A DNA stretch of 64,000 bases, from assembly GCA_029558635.1 (NCBI GenBank), contig JAKQEE010000070.1:186001-250000 (forward strand), in the 5' to 3' direction. Of the stretch, positions 8,680 through 17,819 are shown piece by piece; positions within the stretch are counted from its first letter, which is position 1, and the number at the start of each line of letters is the position of its first letter. Both the position numbers and the translations under genes were made by a program. Under the pieces are notes generated by a model. The model was not told the origin of the DNA. It ran no database searches and was given only the letters and a program-made list of their open reading frames with translations. The stretch is from Pseudomonadota bacterium. GTDB lineage: Bacteria; Pseudomonadota; Alphaproteobacteria; Micavibrionales; Micavibrionaceae.

Positions 8680-10791
8680 CTAATTCCAGCTCAATTCCCG
8701 CATCACAAATCCGGTAATCCGTTGGAGAGCGCCGAAGATCGGGCTTCTTCCCTCTCCTTCAATCCGGACTATGCCGCGGATTTTGAAGTTACTATCAACT
8801 TTTTTCTCTGCGGTCAGACCGACTTTATACAAGCCGCGCGCGGGAGAAAATTTCCCGTCCTTTCCATGATGTCCGGCAATATCTCCACCGAAGGAAGACA
8901 ACAACTCCAGAACATCCAGATCGCTACTGTTGATCTTCTCAATGTAGGACACTTTGAGCGGAACAGCTCCAAACGGCGACATTTCCGGCAGGAAGGACGC
9001 CTTGTCACCAATGCCTATATAAGGAATATCGGACTCAGTGATATAAGCCGTGTAGATTTGGTCTTTTCCTTTGCCGACCAACCGCATCAGCTTATCGGTT
9101 GCCTTGACCGTGTGTTCAGGACCCAGACCAAGTGCCACTTCCAGAATTTTTCCCGCAAACGGGGCAATGATAATCAAATGGTCTTTTTGCTCTTCGATCA
9201 CTTCGACTTTCCGGCGGGCAACGGCGATTTGTTCGTCGGTTATAATCTCGCCCACTTGGTCAGGGGAGGATATGGCCCGACGTTTTGATGATTCCAGACG
9301 GTCGAGATTCTGGCGCGCCAGTTCAAGATTTTTTTCCAGTTCGGGTGATTTCAGGATGGCCAGAACATCGCCTGCGCGAACCTCATCCCCTTCAGCCACC
9401 GGAATTTCTTTGATTTCCGATGCATAGGGCGCATGGATTTCCAAATTGTCCTTATATCCCGCAATCGCAGGAGCCGAGACCGTTCCGTATAGCGGCAGCG
9501 CAAGCAAAACAAAAATGACGGCTACTGCGGACCCAACCAATCGGGCTCGTCTTTGTGCGCGGATTTTCGGCCATTTTACCTTCCAGATTTTTAGTTCGGA
9601 CAGGATGGGCTTCAGAACAAAGTACCAGATTTCAACGCAGAACAGGAACAGTCCCAGCGGTTTGAAAAACATGTGATAGACCAGAACCGCGATACCGGTA
9701 AAAAGAAAAAAGCGGTAGATCAGCAGAGCGAAACCGAACAAAGTCAGGATATGCTTTGTTTCTTCGTTTTGCTGTTCCGGTTCGTCTTCATCCAGAGCAA
9801 ATAAAGTTTCCCGCAATTTCCATCTGGCAAAATTGCAGGCGCGGTATTGCATGTTTTCGATCCCCAGATAGTCGGAGAGGATGTAATATCCGTCAAAGCG
9901 CATCAGTGGGTTCAGATTGATGAGAAGAGATGATAGAAGCGAGACAGTTACCACCAGAAAAGAGAGGCTTTGCACCCCGCTTCCTGCCGGAGCGATGTTC
10001 CACGCCAATAGCGCGAGGACGGCAATAGCCAGCTCCGCTCTGATCCCTGCAAGACCTATGGCCGCGCGTTGTTTTTTATCACTCAGACGCCAGGCTCCGC
10101 TCGTTTCGGTGTAGAGGACGGGATACAGCACGATAAAGGCCACCCCCATATGCGGGACCGGAACGCCGTATTTGGTCGCGGTCAGGGCGTGCGCCCATTC
10201 ATGCGCGACCTTGATGACAGCGTAGACAATAGCGATTTGAATTAGGCCGCTTAATGAAAATAAATCAGGATAGGTTGCCAAAAATTCATCGGCGCGAGCC
10301 AGCGTCAGAAACCCCATAACCGCCAGCATTCCCAGAATGATTTTTGTTGCCGCTTGTGAAAAAAACGGGGCCATAAGAGGATAAATTTTGTTGAGGGTTT
10401 CCTGTGGGTGAAAGAGCGGAATGGTGAAGTACAGATATTTATGCAGCAGGGTTTTCCACAGCCCCTGCTCCACCTCGATTGTCAATGCACCTTGCGGAAC
10501 GTGGTCACTCAATCCGTTTTTGACCAGAAAAATCGAGAGGTTTTTGATGTCGTCCAGTGCCACATACAGCCCTGCCTCTTCCCTGATCTTGTTTTGCAGA
10601 TCGGTTGCAGTTGAGGAGACAGAAAACCGTGCAAGGCATACGCTTTCAACCCATCCGAGTTTGAAATAGGCATTGGCCAGAGGGTCGTAGAGCACACTGG
10701 TCGGGCTGCCGCTTTGCGAGTCGGGTGCGCCTGCGAAAATCCTGAGGCGCGTGGAGAGTTTCGGGAGCGTAAAATCCTCTTTCCCGTCCAT
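8680..10791 (-). CDS. Site-2-protease (M50)-HlyD fusion membrane protein
   Basis: 703 residues. The first 120 or so are soluble and resemble the PqqD-like/winged-helix heads of M50-HlyD proteins. A multi-span membrane core follows with HEWAH at about 195 (the HExxH zinc site) and NPLMRFDGYY at about 290, the second M50 motif supplying the third ligand. From about 430 there is one membrane segment and then an HlyD-type periplasmic adaptor: a lipoyl half, a coiled coil and beta-barrel parts. The protease site looks intact, unlike in transporters that merely reuse the fold. The start follows the stop of the GAF-HlyD gene by 4 nt, so translation is probably coupled. It may stand in for the absent ABC ATPase as the inner-membrane part of the exporter, or may process the adhesin. 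Both are inference. Confidence 0.85.
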   Translation of the reverse strand: MDGKEDFTLPKLSTRLRIFAGAPDSQSGSPTSVLYDPLANAYFKLGWVESVCLARFSVSSTATDLQNKIREEAGLYVALDDIKNLSIFLVKNGLSDHVPQGALTIEVEQGLWKTLLHKYLYFTIPLFHPQETLNKIYPLMAPFFSQAATKIILGMLAVMGFLTLARADEFLATYPDLFSLSGLIQIAIVYAVIKVAHEWAHALTATKYGVPVPHMGVAFIVLYPVLYTETSGAWRLSDKKQRAAIGLAGIRAELAIAVLALLAWNIAPAGSGVQSLSFLVVTVSLLSSLLINLNPLMRFDGYYILSDYLGIENMQYRACNFARWKLRETLFALDEDEPEQQNEETKHILTLFGFALLIYRFFLFTGIAVLVYHMFFKPLGLFLFCVEIWYFVLKPILSELKIWKVKWPKIRAQRRARLVGSAVAVIFVLLALPLYGTVSAPAIAGYKDNLEIHAPYASEIKEIPVAEGDEVRAGDVLAILKSPELEKNLELARQNLDRLESSKRRAISSPDQVGEIITDEQIAVARRKVEVIEEQKDHLIIIAPFAGKILEVALGLGPEHTVKATDKLMRLVGKGKDQIYTAYITESDIPYIGIGDKASFLPEMSPFGAVPLKVSYIEKINSSDLDVLELLSSFGGDIAGHHGKDGKFSPARGLYKVGLTAEKKVDSNFKIRGIVRIEGEGRSPIFGALQRITGFVMRELSWN

Positions 10792-10795
10792 GACG

Positions 10796-12076
10796 TCATA
10801 TTCCCGTCATCTGCCGCAGGGAGAGAATCGGACGGCGCAAAACAGCATAGGCCAAAATGGTCCAGCCGCCCTTGATGTGGGCCGTCCCCTGCCAGCCGAT
10901 ACGCAACTTTTTATCCTCCGTCATTTTAGCTCGGACTTTATAGGTTAGAAGTCCATCTTCATCGGGAGATGCCTCGTATCCTATGGATGAAATATTTGCG
11001 TCGTAGCTTCTTGTGGGATTGACACCCAGAAAAAAGGATACGGGCGCGTTGCGGTCGAACGGGACCAATGCCCCAACGGGAATGCGGATCAGGAGTTCGT
11101 ATTTTTCCGGATCGGCAATGCGCATCAGCACGTCTCCGGCCTGAACGGGTTGACCTTCCAGCGCTGTTTTGTCGGTGTAAATGGCCACACCATCACGCTT
11201 TGCGGTGATCGCACTTTTGCCCTGCATTTCATTGGCGTAATGCAGTTTGATTTCTTTTTCTTTTCGTTCGGCTTCCAATATTCCCAGATCGGACCTTTTG
11301 TCCGGCGCGGACAGTGCTTCGCGGTGGGCCTTGGAGAGTTGAGATTCGAAAATTTTCAAATCCTGTCCGGCCAGTTCTGCGTCGGCTTTGAGAGACGTGT
11401 TATCCATGACGACCAATGTATCGCCTGATGTGACGCCTTCGCCCGCGGTGACTTCAACCGATTTAACGATACCGTTGAACGGGGCTGTGATAATTTCGGC
11501 ATCTTCCGGTACAATTTCAACCGGAGCGGTAATGGTGAGGCGTGTCGGGAAAAGCGCCAACACACACAGAAGCAGCAGAATATACTTACGCTCGACGGCA
11601 AGTGAAGATAGCGACCGCCAAAGACCGCCGCTGCCACGCACCGCGAATAGGGCCATAGACGGGGCGTAGGACAAAGCCAATTCCTTAAGCAGTTCCTTCT
11701 CCACCTCAGTTAGCGGCGTTTCGGTTTCAAGACACAACCCGCCCAGCAAACCGTCTTGCGCGGTGATGATCGGTGCGAGAGTGAGGGCCGGTAATGATTC
11801 CGTTTTTTTGATTTCAACGATTTCTCGAGTTGAAAATTTTTGTGCGGCGATGGTTTTCTTGAGGTCCAGCGCATATTGGCTGTTTGCATCGAGAGTCGCG
11901 TTGCCGGAGATTTTATCGAGCGTGATGCCGCCCCAGCTTTCTTTGCTCCAGACCACGCATTGGCGGTAGGGAACCAGTTTACGACTTTCATTGGAGATGA
12001 TGTGCATCAACTGGTTGCGAGTGGCCGCTTCCTGAGCCTGACGCTGCAATGTCAAAAGAGAGAGGAGCTTATCCAT
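10796..12076 (-). CDS. GAF-like domain fused to HlyD-type adaptor
   Basis: 426 residues. About 1-145 resemble a GAF sensor domain, with the signature-like GLLGGLCLE near 110 and no extra catalytic motif. A single hydrophobic segment follows (about 162-178, KYILLLLCVLALFP), then a periplasmic HlyD-like part with lipoyl-type halves and a short coiled coil. The arrangement implies a cytoplasmic ligand sensor joined through the membrane to a periplasmic adaptor. A good ribosome-binding site (AAGGAG) lies about 7 nt before the ATG. It sits between a conventional HlyD gene and the M50-HlyD gene, so the operon encodes three adaptor-like proteins for one outer-membrane channel. The ligand cannot be told from sequence. 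Confidence 0.8.
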   Translation of the reverse strand: MDKLLSLLTLQRQAQEAATRNQLMHIISNESRKLVPYRQCVVWSKESWGGITLDKISGNATLDANSQYALDLKKTIAAQKFSTREIVEIKKTESLPALTLAPIITAQDGLLGGLCLETETPLTEVEKELLKELALSYAPSMALFAVRGSGGLWRSLSSLAVERKYILLLLCVLALFPTRLTITAPVEIVPEDAEIITAPFNGIVKSVEVTAGEGVTSGDTLVVMDNTSLKADAELAGQDLKIFESQLSKAHREALSAPDKRSDLGILEAERKEKEIKLHYANEMQGKSAITAKRDGVAIYTDKTALEGQPVQAGDVLMRIADPEKYELLIRIPVGALVPFDRNAPVSFFLGVNPTRSYDANISSIGYEASPDEDGLLTYKVRAKMTEDKKLRIGWQGTAHIKGGWTILAYAVLRRPILSLRQMTGI

Positions 12077-12087
12077 CTTACCGCTCC

Positions 12088-13083
12088 TTATGGCCCGCTA
12101 TGCGCGCTGAGATATCCTATGATGCCTTCTTTTTTGACGGCTGGTACATCAATCGTGACTTTGCCGCTCATTCCCGAGAGGAGGAGGTCCTGATACGAAT
12201 CGAGTGCTGCACGGATCTGAATGGATTGGCTGACCGGATCGACCGCACCGTAGATGCGGATGATTTTAGCGTTATAGGTGCGGCCTGTTTCATTGATATC
12301 TATGGTGATCGGTGCGCCGACATTGATCCAGCGCAGCCATTTGGAAGGAAGCAAGAATTCGATATTGAGTGGGTCGCCGGAGGCGACCTCCATCAAAACG
12401 CGGTCGGTGCGCGTATATTCGCCTTCGTTGGCAAGGCGTTTGGTGACCACACCATCGAATTCCGCGCGAATAATGCAATCGTTCAGGCGGGCTTCGTACA
12501 TTTTGATTTTGGCCGCCAGTTGTTTGTCCTCTGTCTGCGCTCCCAGACGGTCGATATCGGAGATAATATCAAGCTTAAAGAGTTGAGCGACGTTTTTGCT
12601 CTTGGTTTCGGTCAATTGCTTTTGCATACCGATCATTTCGGCTTCAGCTTCGAGATCGGCACAATCGTAGCGCACCAGAACATCGTTCTTTTTGAAATGG
12701 TCGCCGTTTTCAAGCGGTATATTGCTGATTTTTCCGTCGCTGCTGCTCGATATGACCGTCTCCTTTTTAGGAACCAGAACGCCGTCTACTGTGATGCTAT
12801 CTTCCTCGACAGGATATTCGGTTAAGCCCACATTGCCGTTTGCGGGTTTCATGTCCGCCAGATCTTCGGCTTTTTCCTGCTGGCGGGATTTGATTTCGCT
12901 CAATGTCAGATGGGCGGCGGGAGGAGTGTCTTCCGCTTTCATTTCTGCCGTTACGTCTTGCGCAGGAGCGGATGGGGAATCGCCCTTTGTCAGCAGAGCA
13001 TAAGTTGAAACGGAGATCACCGCCAACGCCAGAAGACGCAGGATAAAGTGGAATTTCCAACTGGATGCAAGTTTGTCGATCAT
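12088..13083 (-). CDS. HlyD-family periplasmic adaptor
   Basis: 331 residues: an N-terminal signal anchor (about 10-27), then a membrane-fusion-protein core with a lipoyl half (KKNDVLVRYDCADLEAEAEM near 135), a short coiled coil and a beta-barrel. It should bridge an inner-membrane component to the TolC-like channel. Its ATG overlaps the stop of the channel gene as ATGA, a sign of translational coupling. It is shorter than E. coli HlyD and nearer in size to RND-type adaptors. The cargo is inferred from the operon to be the large LEPR-type adhesin. Confidence 0.85.
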   Translation of the reverse strand: MIDKLASSWKFHFILRLLALAVISVSTYALLTKGDSPSAPAQDVTAEMKAEDTPPAAHLTLSEIKSRQQEKAEDLADMKPANGNVGLTEYPVEEDSITVDGVLVPKKETVISSSSDGKISNIPLENGDHFKKNDVLVRYDCADLEAEAEMIGMQKQLTETKSKNVAQLFKLDIISDIDRLGAQTEDKQLAAKIKMYEARLNDCIIRAEFDGVVTKRLANEGEYTRTDRVLMEVASGDPLNIEFLLPSKWLRWINVGAPITIDINETGRTYNAKIIRIYGAVDPVSQSIQIRAALDSYQDLLLSGMSGKVTIDVPAVKKEGIIGYLSAHSGP

Positions 13084-14528
13084 GGCGACTCCTTGCTGGC
13101 TATCAGTGTGTCATGATCTATATTCTTGCCCAACGCGTTTATCATGGCCGCGTAGGAATCCTGCATATCGGCATCAGCAATATAACGGCGCAGGAGTTCG
13201 ATCTGGCTGTCGAGATTGGCCACGACCACATCCTGACCCGACGCCAGTCCGGTTTTTGTTTTGGCGCGTTTGGCGAATGCCTTTTTGTAGGCGGCGTCTG
13301 ATGCGGCAGAAGCCGTCGCCCAGTTGCTGCGGGCCGTATTCAGGCGGATTTTTCCGAGATGGATTTGTGCGACGATGGCGGCGTTCAGGGCCGCACGTCT
13401 GGCGTCGGCCAGATTTTCTTTTTCTTGTGCGGCGTGGAAACGCGCAGGCAAGGTTAGAACATTCAAAAGATTTTGCACCAGCGACACCGAAAAATCGGTC
13501 CATTCATTGTCTTGCAAAAAGCTGTTGCTGTCTTGGTTGTAATTGGCGATCAACTGGCCGCCCGGAAATGTTTTCAGGATTTCATGGTGGATATTCTTGA
13601 TGGCCACATTTTTTTGCAGCACTTCTTCGCGCATTTCGGGGCGGGCTTTGAGCGCGATCCATTCCTGATCAATCGTTTCGGCGGTCAGGAGCGACTTGAT
13701 TTCTCCGTCACGGCGCGGCGGTTTTGCAAGGATCAGACGTGTCGATTGGGGGAGAGACAATAGTGTTTTAAGTTCAGTTTCGGACAGGCTTAACGCTGCG
13801 CTGGTTTCCTGCAATGCGCGCATGCGGTTTGTCAGCTCCGCGATCTTGTCGCCGCCTTCATCTGTGCCCAGAAGATTCTTTTCAACCGCACTGTTGAGGT
13901 TGGCCATCTGTTTACGAGAGGCGGCCAAAATTCCTGCTGTTTGTTTGTATGTCTGTTGATAGGCCCATGCCCGCCAATAGGCCGCATACACATCGCGTTC
14001 GATATTCTGAACGACCTTGGTGAATCGTTCTTTCGTGATTCCGGTTTCGTCGCGCATCCGGTCGGCTTCGGCCAGTGCCACGACTGCGTCCATCAAATTC
14101 CAGTTTGCTCCGGCTTCGGTTACAAATCTGTGACGATCGGAAGACTGTGATGGCTCTAGTGATTCCAGACCGCTCAATACCGAACGGCTCGACGATGCAC
14201 CGTCATTCGAGCGTTCTCTCAAAGACCTTGTGTAATTGAGAGACGGCAGGGCTTCGAGTTCCTTGAGCGTGACATTCTTTTGCTGGACCAGAATCTCCAT
14301 CGCGGCGACGCGAGCATCAAGATTGGCTTCAACCGCGCGGTCCAGAGCCTGCGAGAGTGTTATCTTGACGGTCTGGTTTTCGAATTCTCCCGCATTTCCC
14401 TGATCCTGTTTCAACAACGCGTAGTGATCCGCGGATTCCAGAGCAACGGGCGTGTTGGTACAGCCGGTAACCGGAAGCAGAAGTCCCATCAAGGCGATGA
14501 ACGCCAGGCTTGTTTGCGTTTTCAACAT
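13080..14528 (-). CDS. TolC/OprM-like outer-membrane channel lipoprotein
   Basis: 482 residues with a lipoprotein signal peptide ending in the lipobox LPVTGC (cleavage before Cys at about 23). The body has long alpha-helical segments with the duplicated outer-membrane-efflux pattern, for example ALDRAVEANLDARVAAMEI and, in the second half, RRAALNAAIVAQIHLGKIRL. It should form the trimeric duct through the outer membrane for the adjacent adaptors. A lipidated channel is typical of the OprM/CusC branch rather than of classical type I TolC. It is the first gene of the five-gene operon. No clear Shine-Dalgarno sequence precedes its ATG. Confidence 0.9.
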   Translation of the reverse strand: MLKTQTSLAFIALMGLLLPVTGCTNTPVALESADHYALLKQDQGNAGEFENQTVKITLSQALDRAVEANLDARVAAMEILVQQKNVTLKELEALPSLNYTRSLRERSNDGASSSRSVLSGLESLEPSQSSDRHRFVTEAGANWNLMDAVVALAEADRMRDETGITKERFTKVVQNIERDVYAAYWRAWAYQQTYKQTAGILAASRKQMANLNSAVEKNLLGTDEGGDKIAELTNRMRALQETSAALSLSETELKTLLSLPQSTRLILAKPPRRDGEIKSLLTAETIDQEWIALKARPEMREEVLQKNVAIKNIHHEILKTFPGGQLIANYNQDSNSFLQDNEWTDFSVSLVQNLLNVLTLPARFHAAQEKENLADARRAALNAAIVAQIHLGKIRLNTARSNWATASAASDAAYKKAFAKRAKTKTGLASGQDVVVANLDSQIELLRRYIADADMQDSYAAMINALGKNIDHDTLIASKESP

Positions 14529-14647
14529 ACAGATATGACAAAGGTCAGGGCGACCTGAGTGGTGGACAAAAGAGAATCACGCGAACGCGCATCGTCCAGT
14601 ATGCCGGAGATGTGGATAAAAGGGAATCCCCTAAATATATTATGGAT

Positions 14648-15553
14648 TTAGGATGTAATCTGACCGCTTTTCTGGCTGAAGGATGCCTGACATTTCATAA
14701 ACGACTCCTCGTCTACCGATCCTTCTAAAACAAGGATATACTTGCCGTTTGCGTATTTGTCGGCCAACTCGATCAGGTTTTTATTTACGTATTCACACTT
14801 AAATCCTTCAGGCCACGTGGAATCGCCGCAGTCCGATGGTTCGGTTGCCAGAAAAATCAGGTCTGGTTTGAATTCCCCGATTTCCGCAAACACCTTCTCC
14901 TCCATTATTTTTTCAATATCCTTGCGATGAGCAATTTTGGGAATGGTTACCGATTTATAGTTGTCGGCCGACTCCTCTTCATCTTCCTTGCGCTTTCCGG
15001 CGACATTAACCGAGATCAACAAAATTTCCGGCGTTTTGGCGATCAACTCCCTGCTTCCCATGTCCTGATGATCAAGATCAAACTCGACAATGGCGATTTT
15101 TCCCGCATTTTTGCTCAGCGCATAATGGGACGCGATGGCCGCATTACCCAATGCGGCAAACCCAGCTTTTTCCTCTTCTCTCTCAACTTCACCCTCGACT
15201 TTGGTGATGCACATGGCATGATTCGAAGTTCCGGACAGAACATTATCTACGGCCTGACACGCCATGCATATCCCCTTCAACACGGGGAAAACCGATTTTC
15301 TTTTAATCCGCAGATTTTCATCCAGATTTACGAATGCGGCATTTTCATTGATCTGCGATATGACCTTCATCAGTCTAGAAAAACATTCATCATTGGCAAC
15401 CAGCCATGAAATTTCGTGATCTTGGGATAGAGGATAAATCTGGCTGATCTTGTCCATTCGCCTTTCAAAAATTTCTTCTTGCGATAAGGACTTCTCTTCC
15501 TTGTCATGCTTCCCATCGCGCTTCACCTGCGTGATTGTCGAAACTCCATCCAT
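14648..15553 (-). CDS. Histone-deacetylase-fold protein, probably catalytically inactive
   Basis: 301 residues. Several blocks align with class II HDAC/AcuC-like enzymes: CQAVDNVLSGTSNHAM (99-114) with the helix before the RPPGHHA motif; GFAALGNAAIASHYAL (131-146) with GFCxFNNVAIAA; IAIVEFDLDHQDMGS (153-167) with VLIVDWDVHHGNGT; FKPDLIFL (228-235) and YILVLEG (272-278) with the last core strands. The catalytic residues are missing: the His pair is replaced around VEGEV (119-123), the zinc-ligand His is Asp (FDLDH), the third ligand motif reads ATEPSD, and the catalytic Tyr of GGY is Val. It therefore looks like a pseudoenzyme, perhaps a binding or scaffold protein. It is more AT-rich than glyS next door and lies 119 bp upstream of the channel gene on the same strand. 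RBS GGGGAG lies 8 nt before the ATG. Confidence 0.65.
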   Translation of the reverse strand: MDGVSTITQVKRDGKHDKEEKSLSQEEIFERRMDKISQIYPLSQDHEISWLVANDECFSRLMKVISQINENAAFVNLDENLRIKRKSVFPVLKGICMACQAVDNVLSGTSNHAMCITKVEGEVEREEEKAGFAALGNAAIASHYALSKNAGKIAIVEFDLDHQDMGSRELIAKTPEILLISVNVAGKRKEDEEESADNYKSVTIPKIAHRKDIEKIMEEKVFAEIGEFKPDLIFLATEPSDCGDSTWPEGFKCEYVNKNLIELADKYANGKYILVLEGSVDEESFMKCQASFSQKSGQITS

Positions 15554-15614
15554 CTGTTGATCTCCCCAAGCTTATTGTTTTTTTTATTGATGGTTTTTTT
15601 CAAGTATACGTACT

Positions 15615-15644
15615 ATTGTAACTTATTATTTTACATAAATACAA
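15615..15644 (-). promoter_or_regulatory. Promoter for the HDAC-like gene
   Basis: On the minus strand TTGTAT (15644-15639) and TACAAT (15620-15615) are separated by 18 nt inside a very AT-rich 190-bp gap. The pair lies about 60 nt upstream of the ATG. Confidence 0.55.
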
Positions 15645-15742
15645 TAAAAAACTATACTAAAGCAGTAAGAGATCATATCCTTTCTTTCGAAAGAAATCTA
15701 CACAACAAACTCAGAAAGAAACCAGCCAAAGGAACGGGGAAT

Positions 15743-17791
15743 CTATAACCGTGAAAAATCAGCAATCCGGCCTACAAAGAGTCTGATTTTGGACAACATC
15801 GCCAAACGGTTGGCGCGGATATCCGGATTATTGTCGTTCACGACCACTTTGTCGAAGAACAAATCGACCTTGTCCCGAACATCGGCCAGACACATCATTG
15901 CCCCCTCATATTCTCCCTTTTTGATATGGCTGTCAAATTTCGGGGAGATAGAGACAAGAGCGGAATAAAGGTCTTTTTCTTCCGGAGCAACCAAAGACAA
16001 TTCGGAAACCTGATCTTTGAGAGAGAGTTTTTCTTTTTTCTCTTCGGTCTCCAGAATATTGATCGCGCGTTTGGCGGCGGCGACAAAATCTTGCCCTTTG
16101 TCGGTTTCAAGAAACGCGCCGAGCTGAACAATGCGGGTTTTCATGTCGAGCAAACTCGTACCACTCACCGCTTCAATAATATTGTGCGGATGGCCCTCGC
16201 CTTTCATCATCACTTTGAAGCGGTCGAGAATAAAGGATTCCAGATCGTCCGGAACCTTGACACCATAGAGGTCTGCCGATGCTTTGAGCAGATCGGAAAG
16301 CTCCAGCGCGATCTTGTTTTCGAGCAGAAGGCGGATCACGCCCAAGGCCGCACGGCGCAAGGCAAACGGGTCTTTGCTTCCTGTGGGCTTTTCGCCAATC
16401 GAGAAGAACCCAACGATGGTATCGAGTTTGTCGGCCAGTGCCAGTGCAACCGATACCGGTGCGGTCGGGCATTTGTCGTTGGGTCCAAGCGGGGAATAAT
16501 GCGTAGAGATCGCGGCGGCAACCGTTTCCCCCTCTCCACTTCTGGCGGCATAATATCCGCCCATAATACCTTGAAGCTCAGGGAATTCGCGTACCATTCC
16601 GGTGACGAGATCGGCTTTTGCCAACTTGCCGGCGCGTTCGGCAGCTTTGACATCGGCACCGATCAGACCCGCAATCGTGCCAGCCAAAAATTCCAGACGT
16701 TTGGCTTTTTCCGACATCATACCCAGTTTTTCGTGGAAGCGGATTTGTTCCAGACGCGGTGCGTAGGATTCGAGTTTTTGTTTTAAATCCTGATCCCAGA
16801 AGAAACGGGCGTCGGAAAGGCGTGCACGCAAAACTTTTTCGTTCCCGTAGATAATGGTTTTGCCGTCGTCGGTCGGTTGCACGTTCGCAAGCGTAATAAA
16901 ACGGTTGGTCAGTTTCCCGTTTTTATCCAGCACCGAGAAATAGCGTTGGTTTTCACGCATTGAGGTGGTGATAACTTCAGCCGGAATTTCGAGGAAGTGA
17001 TCTTCAAACGATCCCATGAACGGGACAGGCCATTCGACGAGACCCACGACCTCTTCGAGCAGCTTTTCATCTTCGAGTGCGGTGAAGCCCGCGGCCTTGG
17101 CGGTTTCCTGAACATCACTCCATATTTTTTGTTTGCGCGTCGCGCGGTCGAGGATCACCTTGGCCGCGAGCAATTTGGCGCGGTAATCTTCAAAGCTCGA
17201 CACTTCGAACGATTTGCCGTCGCTCATAAAGCGGTGGCCTTTGGTGGTGTTGCCGAATGCAATGGATTTATCGGCACCGAGTTCAAACAATCCGTTCACA
17301 ACTTTGCCGTCAAACAGCGCAATGATCCCATGAAGCGGACGAACCCAGCGCACAGTCGAATGGCCCCAGCGCATGGATTTCGGCCACGGCATATTGGCGA
17401 TTGCCTCCGCAATCAATGCGCCCAGCACGTCAATTGTGGCACCGCCTTTTTTGACCGACTCGAAAAAATAATAGTCTGTTCCCTTGACGTCGCGTTTGGT
17501 CAGATCGTTTACGCTTGCGACGCCTGCTTTTTTCAGGAAGCCCGCAATGGCTTGTTCCGGTGCGGTTGTGGCGGGACCTTTGAGTTCCTCGGTTACATCT
17601 TCGCGGGCAGAGGGAATGCCGGTGATGTGGAGCGCAATGCGGCGCGGCGTTGAACAGGCTTCGCATTTTTCAAACGCTATGCCGTTGCTTTTTAATCGGT
17701 CGGTCACAAGACGCGCAAAATTCTCTTCGGCCGCAACCTGCATCCGGGCGGGGATTTCTTCAGACAAGAGTTCAATCAACAAATCGGACAT
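15743..17791 (-). CDS. glyS: Glycyl-tRNA synthetase beta subunit
   Basis: 682 residues, the usual length for the bacterial alpha2beta2 GlyRS beta chain. The characteristic N-terminus LLIELLSEEIPARM and the long helical body with a C-terminal anticodon-binding-like region are present. It provides tRNA recognition for charging tRNA-Gly with glycine together with GlyQ, encoded 28 bp upstream on the same strand. No frameshift or missing segment was noticed. Confidence 0.97.
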   Translation of the reverse strand: MSDLLIELLSEEIPARMQVAAEENFARLVTDRLKSNGIAFEKCEACSTPRRIALHITGIPSAREDVTEELKGPATTAPEQAIAGFLKKAGVASVNDLTKRDVKGTDYYFFESVKKGGATIDVLGALIAEAIANMPWPKSMRWGHSTVRWVRPLHGIIALFDGKVVNGLFELGADKSIAFGNTTKGHRFMSDGKSFEVSSFEDYRAKLLAAKVILDRATRKQKIWSDVQETAKAAGFTALEDEKLLEEVVGLVEWPVPFMGSFEDHFLEIPAEVITTSMRENQRYFSVLDKNGKLTNRFITLANVQPTDDGKTIIYGNEKVLRARLSDARFFWDQDLKQKLESYAPRLEQIRFHEKLGMMSEKAKRLEFLAGTIAGLIGADVKAAERAGKLAKADLVTGMVREFPELQGIMGGYYAARSGEGETVAAAISTHYSPLGPNDKCPTAPVSVALALADKLDTIVGFFSIGEKPTGSKDPFALRRAALGVIRLLLENKIALELSDLLKASADLYGVKVPDDLESFILDRFKVMMKGEGHPHNIIEAVSGTSLLDMKTRIVQLGAFLETDKGQDFVAAAKRAINILETEEKKEKLSLKDQVSELSLVAPEEKDLYSALVSISPKFDSHIKKGEYEGAMMCLADVRDKVDLFFDKVVVNDNNPDIRANRLAMLSKIRLFVGRIADFSRL

Positions 17792-17819
17792 TTTTATTTT
17801 CGTTTCTTTTCAAATCTTT

